A stretch of DNA of 64,000 nt, taken from contig JAMWBU010000002.1 in NCBI GenBank assembly GCA_023819255.1, forward strand, positions 20,283 to 84,282. The letters run 5' to 3'. Position 1 is the stretch's first letter. Every line of letters begins with the position of its first letter. The notes under the pieces are model-generated. The model was not told where the DNA came from, did not search any database, and saw only the letters and a program-made list of their open reading frames with translations. The position numbers and the translations under genes are program-made. The stretch comes from Candidatus Omnitrophota bacterium (lineage in GTDB: Bacteria; Ratteibacteria; UBA8468; B48-G9; DTJG01). Positions 34,949 to 43,945 of this stretch are shown here, piece after piece.

Positions 34949-36381
34949 TTAATCTTCTCCAGAAGATGAATAGCAGATAATTCAGCAAAACCTCCTGAAA
35001 GACCGATGAAAACGCCAGCCATAAGCGAGAGAACCGCCAGGGCAACAACAATTCCGACCATCAAGCTGGAACCTTCGTGCCCTTCAGTATTACCCTGTCC
35101 TAAAAAAACAGCATGAAATAGCCTGAAAAGATATATTGCAGTCATAACAGCGATCAATAATCCCGCAAAAGCCACACCAGGCCTTCCTGCCTCAACAGTG
35201 CCAGAAATCACCATAAATTTTGAAAAAAAACCGCCAAATGGCGGAATTCCTATTACGGAAAAAATGCATAAAAGGAAACTCGCGGCAGTGAAAGGCATAG
35301 AGCGGAAAAGGCCTCCGAGCTGTCTTATATCCCGTTTTCCCGTTCCATGTTCAATAATTCCCGCGCACAAGAATAAACCTGCCTTCGCAAGACCATGCAT
35401 AAGAATAAAAAGTGCGGCACCAGCAACTCCCATAACAGTTCTTGTCCAGAAACCAAGAAAGATATAACCAATCTGACTTACAGTTGAAAGCGCAAGTATT
35501 CTCTTGATGTCATATTCAACAAGAGCAGCGCCTGCTGAAACAAGACTTGAAAACATTACAAGAACTGGAATTGCTGTATTCCATTCAACAGGGATATTGA
35601 AGGTATAACAAAAAATCCGCGCGTACGCATAAACACCAATTTTTACTAGCACTGCCGCGTGAAGAAGAGAGGTAACAGTGCTTGGCGCGACGCCTGCGTC
35701 CGGCAACCATGTGTGTAAAGGAAAAGTTGCTGACTTTGAAAACATCCCGATTAAGATCAAAAAGACGGCAAATGAAGAGACAGGAACTGTTCTCATAGCG
35801 GTCATATCAAAGGTGTGAGTCGCACCATGTATCTGGATAAAACCAAATAACATCACAACCGCGCCAAAAAATGTGATAAGAAATGATTTATCGGCCTTAA
35901 CTATATGTTCAGGATATCTGTAAAACCCGATCAATCTCCAGGAACATATTGCTGCTATTTCCCAGAAGAGATACATAAAAACAAGGTTTCCTGAATAAAC
36001 AAGTCCCATCATAGACCCGATGAACATAACAACCATCATATAGTATTCGTCCTGAAACTCATTGCCTGCGATATAATCAATCGAATACAGTAATATTAAA
36101 GCGCCTATAAAAGAAGAAACAATGGAAACAAAAACAGAAAGAGCGTCAATTAAGAGTATAAAATCGAGACCGAAAATAAAAGGATACCTGAAAATGAATT
36201 CACCAGAAGGATCTTTAATTACATAACTCATCAAGAAAAGCGGCAGTATAAATGTGGCAATACCCAGCAGAACAGCCCAAAGATTTCTAAGTTTTTTCGA
36301 TAGCAATCCTATGATCGGAATAGTAATAGAACCAATAACCGGCACGAAAATCGTCCCGAGCGCGTAAAAGGAGATATCCAT
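34945..36381 (-). CDS. Antiporter-like subunit (NuoL/HyfB type), first hydrogenase gene
   Basis: The protein has 478 residues from ATG 36381; an upstream TTG at 36420 would overlap the -35 box. Signatures: FMYLFWEIAAICSWRLIG, SATFPLHTWLPDAGVAP, ILMHGLAKAGLFLCAG. It lacks a ribosome site, and a promoter with its -10 only ten bases before the ATG suggests a very short or absent leader. It opens the hydrogenase operon. Confidence 0.92.
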   Translation of the reverse strand: MDISFYALGTIFVPVIGSITIPIIGLLSKKLRNLWAVLLGIATFILPLFLMSYVIKDPSGEFIFRYPFIFGLDFILLIDALSVFVSIVSSFIGALILLYSIDYIAGNEFQDEYYMMVVMFIGSMMGLVYSGNLVFMYLFWEIAAICSWRLIGFYRYPEHIVKADKSFLITFFGAVVMLFGFIQIHGATHTFDMTAMRTVPVSSFAVFLILIGMFSKSATFPLHTWLPDAGVAPSTVTSLLHAAVLVKIGVYAYARIFCYTFNIPVEWNTAIPVLVMFSSLVSAGAALVEYDIKRILALSTVSQIGYIFLGFWTRTVMGVAGAALFILMHGLAKAGLFLCAGIIEHGTGKRDIRQLGGLFRSMPFTAASFLLCIFSVIGIPPFGGFFSKFMVISGTVEAGRPGVAFAGLLIAVMTAIYLFRLFHAVFLGQGNTEGHEGSSLMVGIVVALAVLSLMAGVFIGLSGGFAELSAIHLLEKIK

Positions 36382-36391
36382 ACGGGATTTT

Positions 36392-36420
36392 AGTTTAATG
36401 CAAGTTCTAAAATTTGTCAA
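36392..36420 (-). promoter_or_regulatory. Promoter of the hydrogenase operon
   Basis: TTGACA and TAAACT are 17 bp apart on the minus strand, just after the stop of the adenosine-specific kinase gene. The -10 ends ten bases from the ATG, so the leader would be about 3-4 nt. The hydrogenase can thus be expressed apart from the two genes upstream. Confidence 0.6.
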
Positions 36421-36426
36421 AAAATT

Positions 36427-36912
36427 TTATAACTTGTAGCCGATCTTTCTCAAAAGGTCTTTTCGCCAGTTTATGTCATCTTCCTTCTCAATGCCTCTGA
36501 CAGAAAAACCGTCCACGACACCAAGAATCGCCCTACCCTGCTCTGTTTGAGCAATTATTACTTCCACAGGATTCGCGGTAGCGCAAAAAATTCTGCAGAC
36601 CTCTGGCACCATCTTCACTGAATTCAAAACATTTACCGGATAAAAACCCTCGCCAAGAAAAATTATAAAACTGTGGCCTGCACCAATCTTTTCAGCATTT
36701 TTCTTTGCCAGTTCAATCATTGCTGCATCAGTGCCAGACCACCGGATAAGGCACTTACCTGATGCCTCGCAGAAAGCAATACCGAACCTAATACCTGGCA
36801 CTGCCGTCACAAGAGCTTCGTGAATGTCCTCGACTGATTTAATAAAATGAGTCTGACCGAGAATGAAATTAATAGAATCAGGCTTTTCAATTTTTATTGA
36901 TATTATTTCCAT
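36427..36912 (-). CDS. Adenosine-specific kinase family protein (DUF355)
   Basis: The protein has 161 residues. Conserved family blocks are nearly complete: FGIAFCEASGKCLIRWSGTD, IGAGHSFII, PVNVLNSVKMVPEVCRIFCA, and AILGVVDGFSV. The family is common in archaea and thermophilic bacteria; its archaeal members bind adenosine and are described as adenosine-specific kinases. The ATG at 36912 is preferred because GGAGGT stands five bases before it; an ATG four codons upstream contains that site. It lies 27 bp after the UroD-like gene. Confidence 0.88.
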   Translation of the reverse strand: MEIISIKIEKPDSINFILGQTHFIKSVEDIHEALVTAVPGIRFGIAFCEASGKCLIRWSGTDAAMIELAKKNAEKIGAGHSFIIFLGEGFYPVNVLNSVKMVPEVCRIFCATANPVEVIIAQTEQGRAILGVVDGFSVRGIEKEDDINWRKDLLRKIGYKL

Positions 36913-36939
36913 ACCTACCTCCATTTTGTGCTGAAAAGA

Positions 36940-38040
36940 TTAATAATCCCTCACGCTAACAGCGGTCTCTACAAAAACCCTGTAGTTTTCAATCACATAA
37001 TCAGGCAATTTTGCGGCAGTGTTCGGAGAAGATGTTGGACAGAGTATAAAAGCCCCGCCTGGCTTCCCCTGATGAATTGTTTCAACTGTCGTTTTTTTTA
37101 TTTCTTCAGGTTTCATCGTATAAAATATGCCGTCCTCGATTCCACCTTCAAGACACATTTTATTTTTGCAAATTTCTTTTGCCTGAGCAAGGGTAATTTT
37201 ACCAACAGGCGGAGGTTCAATTGGATTAAGACAGTCAAGCCCCATCTCAATAAAACCATTGATTACCGGCTTCATATCTCCGTGGCAGTGAATCCATGTT
37301 AGTTTTCCAGCATTATGAACAAGATCAATTATTCTCCTGTCATACTCAACGACAAATTCATAAAAATCCCTCACAGAAGCAAGCGGCGGAATACACAGCT
37401 CAGGTCCCACCCAACCATAAGCATCACCGAGATTACGCGAGAGGTAGTGTTTCACAAGATTTCCTATTTCGTGGTACGCCTTGTCAATCATTTCTTTCAA
37501 AAGTTCTCTCTCATCATAAAGCCAGTAACCAAAGATTTCTGAGCCCAGATGTCTTTGAACAGTATACATTGCTTCGTCAATTCCTATCATCAGCATTGCG
37601 CGACCAGCCGTTTTTTTCTCAAGCTCAAAGTATGATTGAACTCCGGGCAGTCCAGCATCAGGTATCGATAACCATTTTTTTGCATCATCCACGCTTTCGA
37701 TAAAATGCTTTACTGTATAGCCAGGTGCCCCTGAAAAAGGCTGGCAAAAAACACTTTTAATCGGTCCTTTCGGAGTGCGTATTGTTGTAATTATTTCCTT
37801 TATACCCTTTTCAGATACAATTTTTTCCTCGGTTTGCAAATCGCATGGGGATTCAGACATTTCTTCTTTCGAAGGTCCCCATGACCTTATTATTTCAAGT
37901 TCGTATTTTTCAGTAAGCTGGTAAAGAATCGCCCAGTCATCTCTCACAGGAAACATCGGGTCAACGCCCCATAATCTTATTGGCATCCTATCGACATCCA
38001 TCCTTTTAAAAACTCTGATTAATCTTTCTCTTGGTGTCAT
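36940..38040 (-). CDS. Uroporphyrinogen decarboxylase-like (URO-D superfamily) protein
   Basis: This 366-residue protein has the URO-D/methyltransferase barrel: MTPRERLIRVFKRMDVDRMPI at the start, a WIHCHGDMKPVI strand with a His-Cys-His site, LDCLNPIEPPP and CLEGGIEDG near the end. The haem-synthesis enzyme signatures are not present. The His-Cys-His suggests zinc binding as in MtaA/MtbA-type corrinoid methyltransferases. No corrinoid protein is nearby. Such paralogues are abundant in some PVC bacteria with unknown roles. It is the first gene of the block that leads into the hydrogenase operon. Confidence 0.8.
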   Translation of the reverse strand: MTPRERLIRVFKRMDVDRMPIRLWGVDPMFPVRDDWAILYQLTEKYELEIIRSWGPSKEEMSESPCDLQTEEKIVSEKGIKEIITTIRTPKGPIKSVFCQPFSGAPGYTVKHFIESVDDAKKWLSIPDAGLPGVQSYFELEKKTAGRAMLMIGIDEAMYTVQRHLGSEIFGYWLYDERELLKEMIDKAYHEIGNLVKHYLSRNLGDAYGWVGPELCIPPLASVRDFYEFVVEYDRRIIDLVHNAGKLTWIHCHGDMKPVINGFIEMGLDCLNPIEPPPVGKITLAQAKEICKNKMCLEGGIEDGIFYTMKPEEIKKTTVETIHQGKPGGAFILCPTSSPNTAAKLPDYVIENYRVFVETAVSVRDY

Positions 38041-38196
38041 CTCATTTTACCGATGAATAAAGAAATAATCGTCCAAAAAAGGCTGTCAAACAACCACAAG
38101 ACATTTTCTTCATAAGCCCCCCTGCAAGTTTATGTATTATATTGTATAATGTTTTTAAGTCAAAACCGGTTTCGCAGAAAATGTCTGACGCACCTG

Positions 38197-38224
38197 TTGA
38201 AAAATTTTTTTATAATGTTAAAAT
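38197..38224 (+). promoter_or_regulatory. Promoter of the pyrophosphatase gene
   Basis: TTGAAA and TAAAAT stand 16 bp apart. The expected start near 38231 leaves a 34-nt leader carrying GGGAGG five bases before the ATG. Confidence 0.5.
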
Positions 38225-38264
38225 AATGCCAATTTTTTAACAATCAGAAAACAGGGAGGCGAAG

Positions 38265-40319
38265 ATGTATTTTAATCTTGTTATGCTGGTTAGCGTTGCG
38301 GGCGTGGCAATTGCGTTCTTGTTTGCTTTTGATGTTTTAAGAAAGGACTCGGGAAACGAAAAGATGCAGGAAATTGCTAACGCGATAAGAGAAGGCGCGG
38401 GCGCGTTTCTAAAAAGGCAATACACAACCATCGCGATTCTATCAATCGCGCTGGCTGTAATCATATTTCTTATTTATGCTTCAAGCGGCAAAATATCCTA
38501 TGGCTGGCATACATCAATAGCTTTTATACTTGGAGCGCTATGCTCATCAATTTCAGGTTATGTTGGAATGTACATATCTGTCAGGTCTAATTCCCGCGCT
38601 GCGTCCGCCGCGGGAAGAAGCATGAACGAGGCACTGGTAACCGCGCTTCGAGGCGGCGCGGTTTCAGGGATTCTTGTCGTCGCGCTTTCACTGCTGGGAG
38701 TCGCGGGAATTTTTCTGCTCTACGGCGGCACTGCAAATCCTCTTGAGGCTCCGCTTTTGATTGTCGGTTTCGGATTTGGAGCGTCATTTGTCGCCCTCTT
38801 TGCGCAGCTCGGCGGCGGTATTTATACAAAAGCCGCGGATGTGGGAGCGGATCTTGTCGGAAAGGTCGAAGCTGGAATCCCTGAGGATGATCCGCGTAAC
38901 CCGGCGGTTATTGCGGACCTTGTAGGAGACAATGTGGGCGATTGCGCGGGTCGTGGCGCAGACCTTTTTGAGTCAACCGCTGCGGAAAATATAGGCGCCA
39001 TGATTCTTGGCATAGCGCTATACCCGGTCTTCGGACTTTACGGAATCATATTCCCACTTGTAGCCCGCGCTTTTGGTCTCATCGCTTCTATCATAGGAGT
39101 TATGACTGTAAAAATAAAAGAAGAGGAGGACCCGATAAAAGGACTTAATCGTGGTTATCTTGTAACAACAATCCTTGCGACAGCAGGATTCTGGCTTTCA
39201 ACAAAACTACTTCTTACTGAATACCACACATTGTTTTTCCTTTGCGGTCTTATTGGAATTCTGACAAGCTACGCTTTTGTCACAATAACCCAGTATTACA
39301 CTGAATACAGATACAGACCGGTGCAATCCATAGCAAGAGCATCTGAAACAGGACCTGCGACCAATATCATCTCAGGGTTTGCGGTTGCTCTGGAATGCAC
39401 GGGAATTCCAATTATTGTGATTTCAATTGCTCTGCTTCTGGCATTTTTCCTTGGACAGGCAACAGGACTTTCTGACGGTGGTCTCTATGGCACAGCGGTT
39501 GCAACTATGGGAATGCTTGCGCCCTGCGCATATATTTTAGCCATGGACACATTCGGACCAATAACAGACAATGCTGGCGGAATAGTGGAAATGTCAGGAG
39601 CGCCTGAAAATATAAGAAAAAGAACAGACAGGCTTGATGCTATCGGCAACACAACCAAGGCGTTAACAAAAGGTTATGCTGTGGGCTCTGCCGCGCTTGC
39701 CGCGTTTTTATTGTTCTCCGCGTATCTTACAGATGTTCACATTAAATCAGTGGATATCGCTAAACCAGTGGTTTTTATCGGCGCAATGATTGGCGCCGTG
39801 CTGGTATTTGTGTTCTCCGCCTTTGCGATAAGGGCTGTGGGCAATGCCGCATACTACATTATCAACAATGTGAGAAAACAATTCAAGGAAAAGCCAGGAA
39901 TACTTGAAGGAAAGGAAAAACCCGATTATGCTCAAGCGGTCGATATCTGCACAAGAGGCGCGCTGAAAGAAATGATTCTTCCGGGATTGACGGTTGTTAT
40001 CGTCCCGCTTCTTGTAGGAGTGCTTCTCGGACCAGAGGCGGTTGGCGCAACTTTGATGGTGGGCACCATAGCAGGAATTATACTGGCGCTGGTCCTGAAT
40101 AATGGCGGAGGCGCCTGGGACAACGCAAAAAAATACATTGAAGCAGGAGCTTATGGCGGAAAGGGTTCTTTTGCCCATAAAGCAGCGGTTGTTGGAGATA
40201 CAGTCGGCGACCCATTCAAGGATACAGCGGGTCCATCATTGCATGTGGTTGTGAAGCTTCTTTCGACCCTGACTCTTGTGTTCGCGCCATTATTCCTTAT
40301 CCTGCACGCTGTAAAATAA
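38265..40319 (+). CDS. hppA: K+-independent H+-translocating membrane pyrophosphatase
   Basis: The protein has 684 residues and about 16 membrane helices. The catalytic loops are complete: GGGIYTKAADVGADLVGKVE, DDPRNPAVIADLVGDNVGD, and the C-terminal GGAWDNAKKYIE and GDTVGDPFKDTAGP. At the potassium-sensing site the motif is GNTTKALTKG, with Lys465 and Thr468 where K+-dependent enzymes have Ala, so this should be the potassium-independent, proton-pumping type. It couples pyrophosphate hydrolysis to proton export. It is monocistronic, with its own promoter, and could share the proton circuit with the hydrogenase. Confidence 0.96.
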   Translation: MYFNLVMLVSVAGVAIAFLFAFDVLRKDSGNEKMQEIANAIREGAGAFLKRQYTTIAILSIALAVIIFLIYASSGKISYGWHTSIAFILGALCSSISGYVGMYISVRSNSRAASAAGRSMNEALVTALRGGAVSGILVVALSLLGVAGIFLLYGGTANPLEAPLLIVGFGFGASFVALFAQLGGGIYTKAADVGADLVGKVEAGIPEDDPRNPAVIADLVGDNVGDCAGRGADLFESTAAENIGAMILGIALYPVFGLYGIIFPLVARAFGLIASIIGVMTVKIKEEEDPIKGLNRGYLVTTILATAGFWLSTKLLLTEYHTLFFLCGLIGILTSYAFVTITQYYTEYRYRPVQSIARASETGPATNIISGFAVALECTGIPIIVISIALLLAFFLGQATGLSDGGLYGTAVATMGMLAPCAYILAMDTFGPITDNAGGIVEMSGAPENIRKRTDRLDAIGNTTKALTKGYAVGSAALAAFLLFSAYLTDVHIKSVDIAKPVVFIGAMIGAVLVFVFSAFAIRAVGNAAYYIINNVRKQFKEKPGILEGKEKPDYAQAVDICTRGALKEMILPGLTVVIVPLLVGVLLGPEAVGATLMVGTIAGIILALVLNNGGGAWDNAKKYIEAGAYGGKGSFAHKAAVVGDTVGDPFKDTAGPSLHVVVKLLSTLTLVFAPLFLILHAVK

Positions 40320-40370
40320 GCGGCAGGTTAAGGCTTTGTTTTTCCATAAAACTTGTGGTAGGATAGTGTT

Positions 40371-41474
40371 ATGAAAAAATTCGGCGTTGGAATAGCAGGA
40401 TACGGGTTTATTGGAAGGGTTCACACTTACGCTTACAAGACGATTCCGCTATATTATGAAGACATTCCCGCAGACATAAAATTGCTTGGCATCGCTGAAG
40501 AATTTGAACAGGCAAGAAAAAAAGCGGTCGAGCAGGCAGAATTCGATTTTGCGACAGATAATTTTGAAAAACTTTTGAAAAACGATAACATCCATATAGT
40601 TCATTGCTGTCTTCCAAACCATCTTCACTATGAATTCATAAAGGCCAGTTTGATCGAGAAAAAACATATATGCACGGATAAACCGCTTGCCCTGAATTAC
40701 CAGCAGGCAAAGGAACTTGCCGAACTTGCAAAAAAATCCGGAGTAAAAACACAGGTGATTTTTCAGTTAAGATTTTTTCCGGCGGTAATAAGAGCAAAAC
40801 AACTTATTGAACAGGGTTTTCTGGGAAAAATCAACTTTTTCAGATTTCTTTATCTTCACTCTTCCTGCGTAAGGCAATCCTCAAAGCCATATAGCTGGAA
40901 AGCAGAATTTGAAAAGGTTGGCGGCGGAGTGCTGGTAGACCTTGGTTCACATATCATTGATCTTGCAAGGTACCTTGTGGGCGATTTTGCCAGTGTACAG
41001 GCGAAGACAAAGAACTTTACTTCCCCTGACAGAAGAACAGACGACTTGGCGATTATTGAAGTAGAAACTAAAAATGATGGGACAGGCATTCTTGAAGCGT
41101 CAAAAATGGCGACAGGCGCAAACGATGAGGTAAGATTTGAAATCTATGGTTCAGATGGAGCGCTTTCTTTCAATTCGATGGAACCCAACTGGCTGAACGC
41201 TTACAGCATGAATGACCCTGACAGTCCGATTGGCGGTTTGAGGGGCTTTAAAAAAATAGAGACAGTTCAGAGATATCCTGACGCCACCGGTATCCCGCTT
41301 TCAAAATTTAGCATGGGATGGATAAGGGCGCATGTTGCATGCATTCACTCGTTCCTTTACTCTATTGTGCATGATAAGCCAACAAGTCCGTCGTTTGAAG
41401 ACGGCCTGATGGTGCAAAAAATTATAGAAAGCTGTTATGAGTCATCAAGAACAACAAAACCGATTCCACTATAG
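40371..41474 (+). CDS. Gfo/Idh/MocA-family oxidoreductase
   Basis: The protein has 367 residues. The N-terminal Rossmann fold begins GVGIAGYGFIGRVH. The motif DKPLALN supplies the conserved Lys-Pro of this family, and VGGGVLVDLGSHIIDLARYL the catalytic Asp-x3-His. Members oxidise or reduce sugars, inositols or amino-sugar intermediates with NAD(P). It is cytoplasmic. The next gene, an aminotransferase, follows by 9 bp, so the pair may interconvert a keto sugar and an amino compound; this is inference. Confidence 0.9.
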   Translation: MKKFGVGIAGYGFIGRVHTYAYKTIPLYYEDIPADIKLLGIAEEFEQARKKAVEQAEFDFATDNFEKLLKNDNIHIVHCCLPNHLHYEFIKASLIEKKHICTDKPLALNYQQAKELAELAKKSGVKTQVIFQLRFFPAVIRAKQLIEQGFLGKINFFRFLYLHSSCVRQSSKPYSWKAEFEKVGGGVLVDLGSHIIDLARYLVGDFASVQAKTKNFTSPDRRTDDLAIIEVETKNDGTGILEASKMATGANDEVRFEIYGSDGALSFNSMEPNWLNAYSMNDPDSPIGGLRGFKKIETVQRYPDATGIPLSKFSMGWIRAHVACIHSFLYSIVHDKPTSPSFEDGLMVQKIIESCYESSRTTKPIPL

Positions 41475-41483
41475 AAGAGATTT

Positions 41484-42860
41484 ATGAAAAAGAAACCAGG
41501 TTCTGAAAAAAAGGCATTAGACAGTGTGAGCGCGGCAAAAAGATTTTTCTGCAAATCCAGCAAAGAACTTTTGTTTGAAAAAGTCGGAAAAATTATCAGA
41601 ACAATCCCGACTCCTTCTCTTACAACAAAAAAATGGTTTCAGAAGTCATATGTTCTCGGTCCTGAACAAAACGATTTTCTTTACGGCAGAGATGTCTTTT
41701 ATATCACTGAAGGAAGAAAGCTTTTTCTTGACACAACATCAGGACATTACCAGATGACCTGGGGCTATGACCATCCTGTTCTGATGAAAAACCTCCAACA
41801 GGCATTAAAAGCCGGCGTTGTCTGGGATTGTCACAGCAATATTCCTGGATTTTTTGTCAAAAAACTTTCTGAAAAACTGGTTGAAATCTGCAATCCTGAA
41901 ACAGACCTCAAATCTATTCAAAATAACGACGAATCCTTGAATACGGTATTGCTGGGCATTGCGACAGGTTCTGTGGCGTGTTCCACTTCAATGAAAATTG
42001 CCATCAACTATTTTTTGAAAAATAAACCAGGCGCAAAAAAAGTCGTATTTGTTTCTCTAAAAGGGAACTATCATGGAACCGACTTTCTTATGCAACGGCT
42101 CAGAGGTATGTGGGACTTTGTCTTTTCTGAAAATCTCATTTTTGAAATGGTTGAGCCAAATGACATCAATGAACTCAGGAATATATTCAAAAAACACAAA
42201 AAGAATGTCGCCGCCTTCTTTTTTGAACCTGTTATGATGAATAGAGAGGCGATTTTACTGAACACTGACTTTATCCAGGAAGCAAGAACTCTCACTGCAT
42301 CAGTTGATGCCCTTATGATTGTTGATGAAATACAAACCTGTTGCTGGTATCCAGAAATATTTATGTATAAACAATTTGGTATAATGCCTGACATTCTGAT
42401 TCTTGGCAAAGGACTCACGGCCGGTTTTCACCCGTTATCCGCGATTGTCTATAAGAGAAAACTTGATTCGCTTAAACAATATGACGCTATAAGCACAAAT
42501 GGAAATGCGCCCTTGCCTTCGTTTATGGCTTTACAATGCCTTGAACTGATTGAGAAAAATCTGCAAAAAATCGCAGGACTTTCCACTTATTATGAGAAAT
42601 CGCTGAGAGAACTGGCGCAGGAATTTCCTGACATTGTTGTTTCCTTTCGGGGTAAGGGCTTTCTATCGGGAATAAAGTTTTCCAGCCAGCAAATAGCATT
42701 GCAGTTTCACAGAAAGTGCATTGAAAGAGGAATCTGGCTGAGGGTTCATGCCTATTACGAGGGCCATTCAACGGCATTAACAAAGTTTGCCCTTTGTGTG
42801 ACAAAAGATGTCATTGATTTTACCATTGGTAGTTTCAAAAGGATAATTAAAACCCTCTAA
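41484..42860 (+). CDS. Class III PLP-dependent aminotransferase
   Basis: This 458-residue protein has the fold-type I class III motif: LMIVDEIQTC with Asp281 for the PLP nitrogen and GKGLTAGFHPLSAI with the Schiff-base Lys309. An N-terminal ~60-residue extension is not usual. The loss of Gly in the E-x-Q-x-G-x-GRTG motif (here EIQTCCWYPE) sets it apart from acetylornithine/GABA types. Substrate is not predictable. Its stop shares bases with the convergent alanine dehydrogenase stop (CTAA). Confidence 0.88.
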   Translation: MKKKPGSEKKALDSVSAAKRFFCKSSKELLFEKVGKIIRTIPTPSLTTKKWFQKSYVLGPEQNDFLYGRDVFYITEGRKLFLDTTSGHYQMTWGYDHPVLMKNLQQALKAGVVWDCHSNIPGFFVKKLSEKLVEICNPETDLKSIQNNDESLNTVLLGIATGSVACSTSMKIAINYFLKNKPGAKKVVFVSLKGNYHGTDFLMQRLRGMWDFVFSENLIFEMVEPNDINELRNIFKKHKKNVAAFFFEPVMMNREAILLNTDFIQEARTLTASVDALMIVDEIQTCCWYPEIFMYKQFGIMPDILILGKGLTAGFHPLSAIVYKRKLDSLKQYDAISTNGNAPLPSFMALQCLELIEKNLQKIAGLSTYYEKSLRELAQEFPDIVVSFRGKGFLSGIKFSSQQIALQFHRKCIERGIWLRVHAYYEGHSTALTKFALCVTKDVIDFTIGSFKRIIKTL

Positions 42861-43936
42861 TTTTTTTCTTCCAAAATTTCCTGGATTGCCGGATTAATGG
42901 GATTGCCTCGCAATATCGCGCAACCTTTGCCTATGGCAACTGAACGATCGACCACATTTTCACCGTAAAAGGCGATTTCTTTTGCGTAAGATATACTTGC
43001 CGCATTAAGCGCTATGGTTGCGGTCCTGGGAACAATCCCCGGCATATTCGGAACGCAATAATGAACAATCCCTGAATCAATATAAATCGGATCCTTGTGA
43101 GTTGTAGGATGGCTTGACTCAAATACTCCGCCTTCATCAATTGAAATGTCCACAATAACTGTTCCTTCTTCAAGCGATTTCAGGTCATCCCGTTTCATCA
43201 AAACAGGGGGTCTGTGCCCGGGTACCAAAACCGAGCCAATTATGATATCCGCATTTTTATAACTATTAATAATATTTTCACGCGTTGATTCGAGAATTTC
43301 GGCGCGTGGAAATTTGTTTTTCAGTTCCTGCATCCTATCTTTATTCTTCTCAATAATCGAAATTTTTGCGCCAAGATCATTTGATACCTGAGCTGCTGAA
43401 CTTCCAGCCACGCCACCGCCAAAAATAACAACCTTGCCCGGTTCGACACCCGTAGCGCCGGTCAGAAGCACACCCTTGCCTCCATAAGGTTTTTCAAGAT
43501 ATTTCATACCCTGTTGAACGCTTAACTTTCCTGCTATCTCGCTCATTGGCTTCAATATCGGACGGATACCATTTTCTTCAATAAGTTCGTATGCAATACA
43601 GGTAAGCTTTTTCCCAACCAGTGCCTCTGTCATTGCAGGATTTGAGGCAAAATGGAAGAATGTAAATAGTATCTGCCCGTCTCTCATCAATTCAATCTCA
43701 GACATCTGAGGTTCCTTCACCTTTATTATCATTTCCGCAGAATCAAAAATTTCATTTTTCGAAACTATGCTGGCGCCAGCCCTTAAATATAAATCATCTG
43801 GAAACCCGGAACCTGCTCCAGCGTTTTTTTCCACCATAACCTGGTGGCCATCACTCGCAAGAACTTTAACGCTCGCCGGGGTCAGTCCAACCCTGTATTC
43901 TTCAATCTTTATTTCTTTTAGCACTCCTATAAGCAT
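42857..43936 (-). CDS. ald: Alanine dehydrogenase
   Basis: The protein has 359 residues. The active-site residues Arg15, Lys74 and His95 are at the family positions, and the NAD loop GGGVAGSSAAQ and the CVPNMPGIVPRTAT segment are typical. It catalyses reversible NAD-linked deamination of alanine to pyruvate. In fermenters it can make alanine as a sink for reductant and ammonia. The start has GGAGGG before ATG. It is 9 bp after the sialidase-like gene, so it could be the last gene of that operon. Length is about ten residues short of the usual, with no motif lost. Confidence 0.95.
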   Translation of the reverse strand: MLIGVLKEIKIEEYRVGLTPASVKVLASDGHQVMVEKNAGAGSGFPDDLYLRAGASIVSKNEIFDSAEMIIKVKEPQMSEIELMRDGQILFTFFHFASNPAMTEALVGKKLTCIAYELIEENGIRPILKPMSEIAGKLSVQQGMKYLEKPYGGKGVLLTGATGVEPGKVVIFGGGVAGSSAAQVSNDLGAKISIIEKNKDRMQELKNKFPRAEILESTRENIINSYKNADIIIGSVLVPGHRPPVLMKRDDLKSLEEGTVIVDISIDEGGVFESSHPTTHKDPIYIDSGIVHYCVPNMPGIVPRTATIALNAASISYAKEIAFYGENVVDRSVAIGKGCAILRGNPINPAIQEILEEKN

Positions 43937-43945
43937 ATCGCCCTC

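Noticed and set aside
26993..36381. NADH dehydrogenase (complex I) operon
   Set aside because: The NuoD-like subunit has all four nickel-binding Cys and a cleavable tail. NuoE, F and G are absent, and an endopeptidase and hyp genes follow.
26468..36381. Formate hydrogenlyase
   Set aside because: No formate dehydrogenase gene is present, and the NuoC- and NuoD-like subunits are separate, not fused as in HycE.
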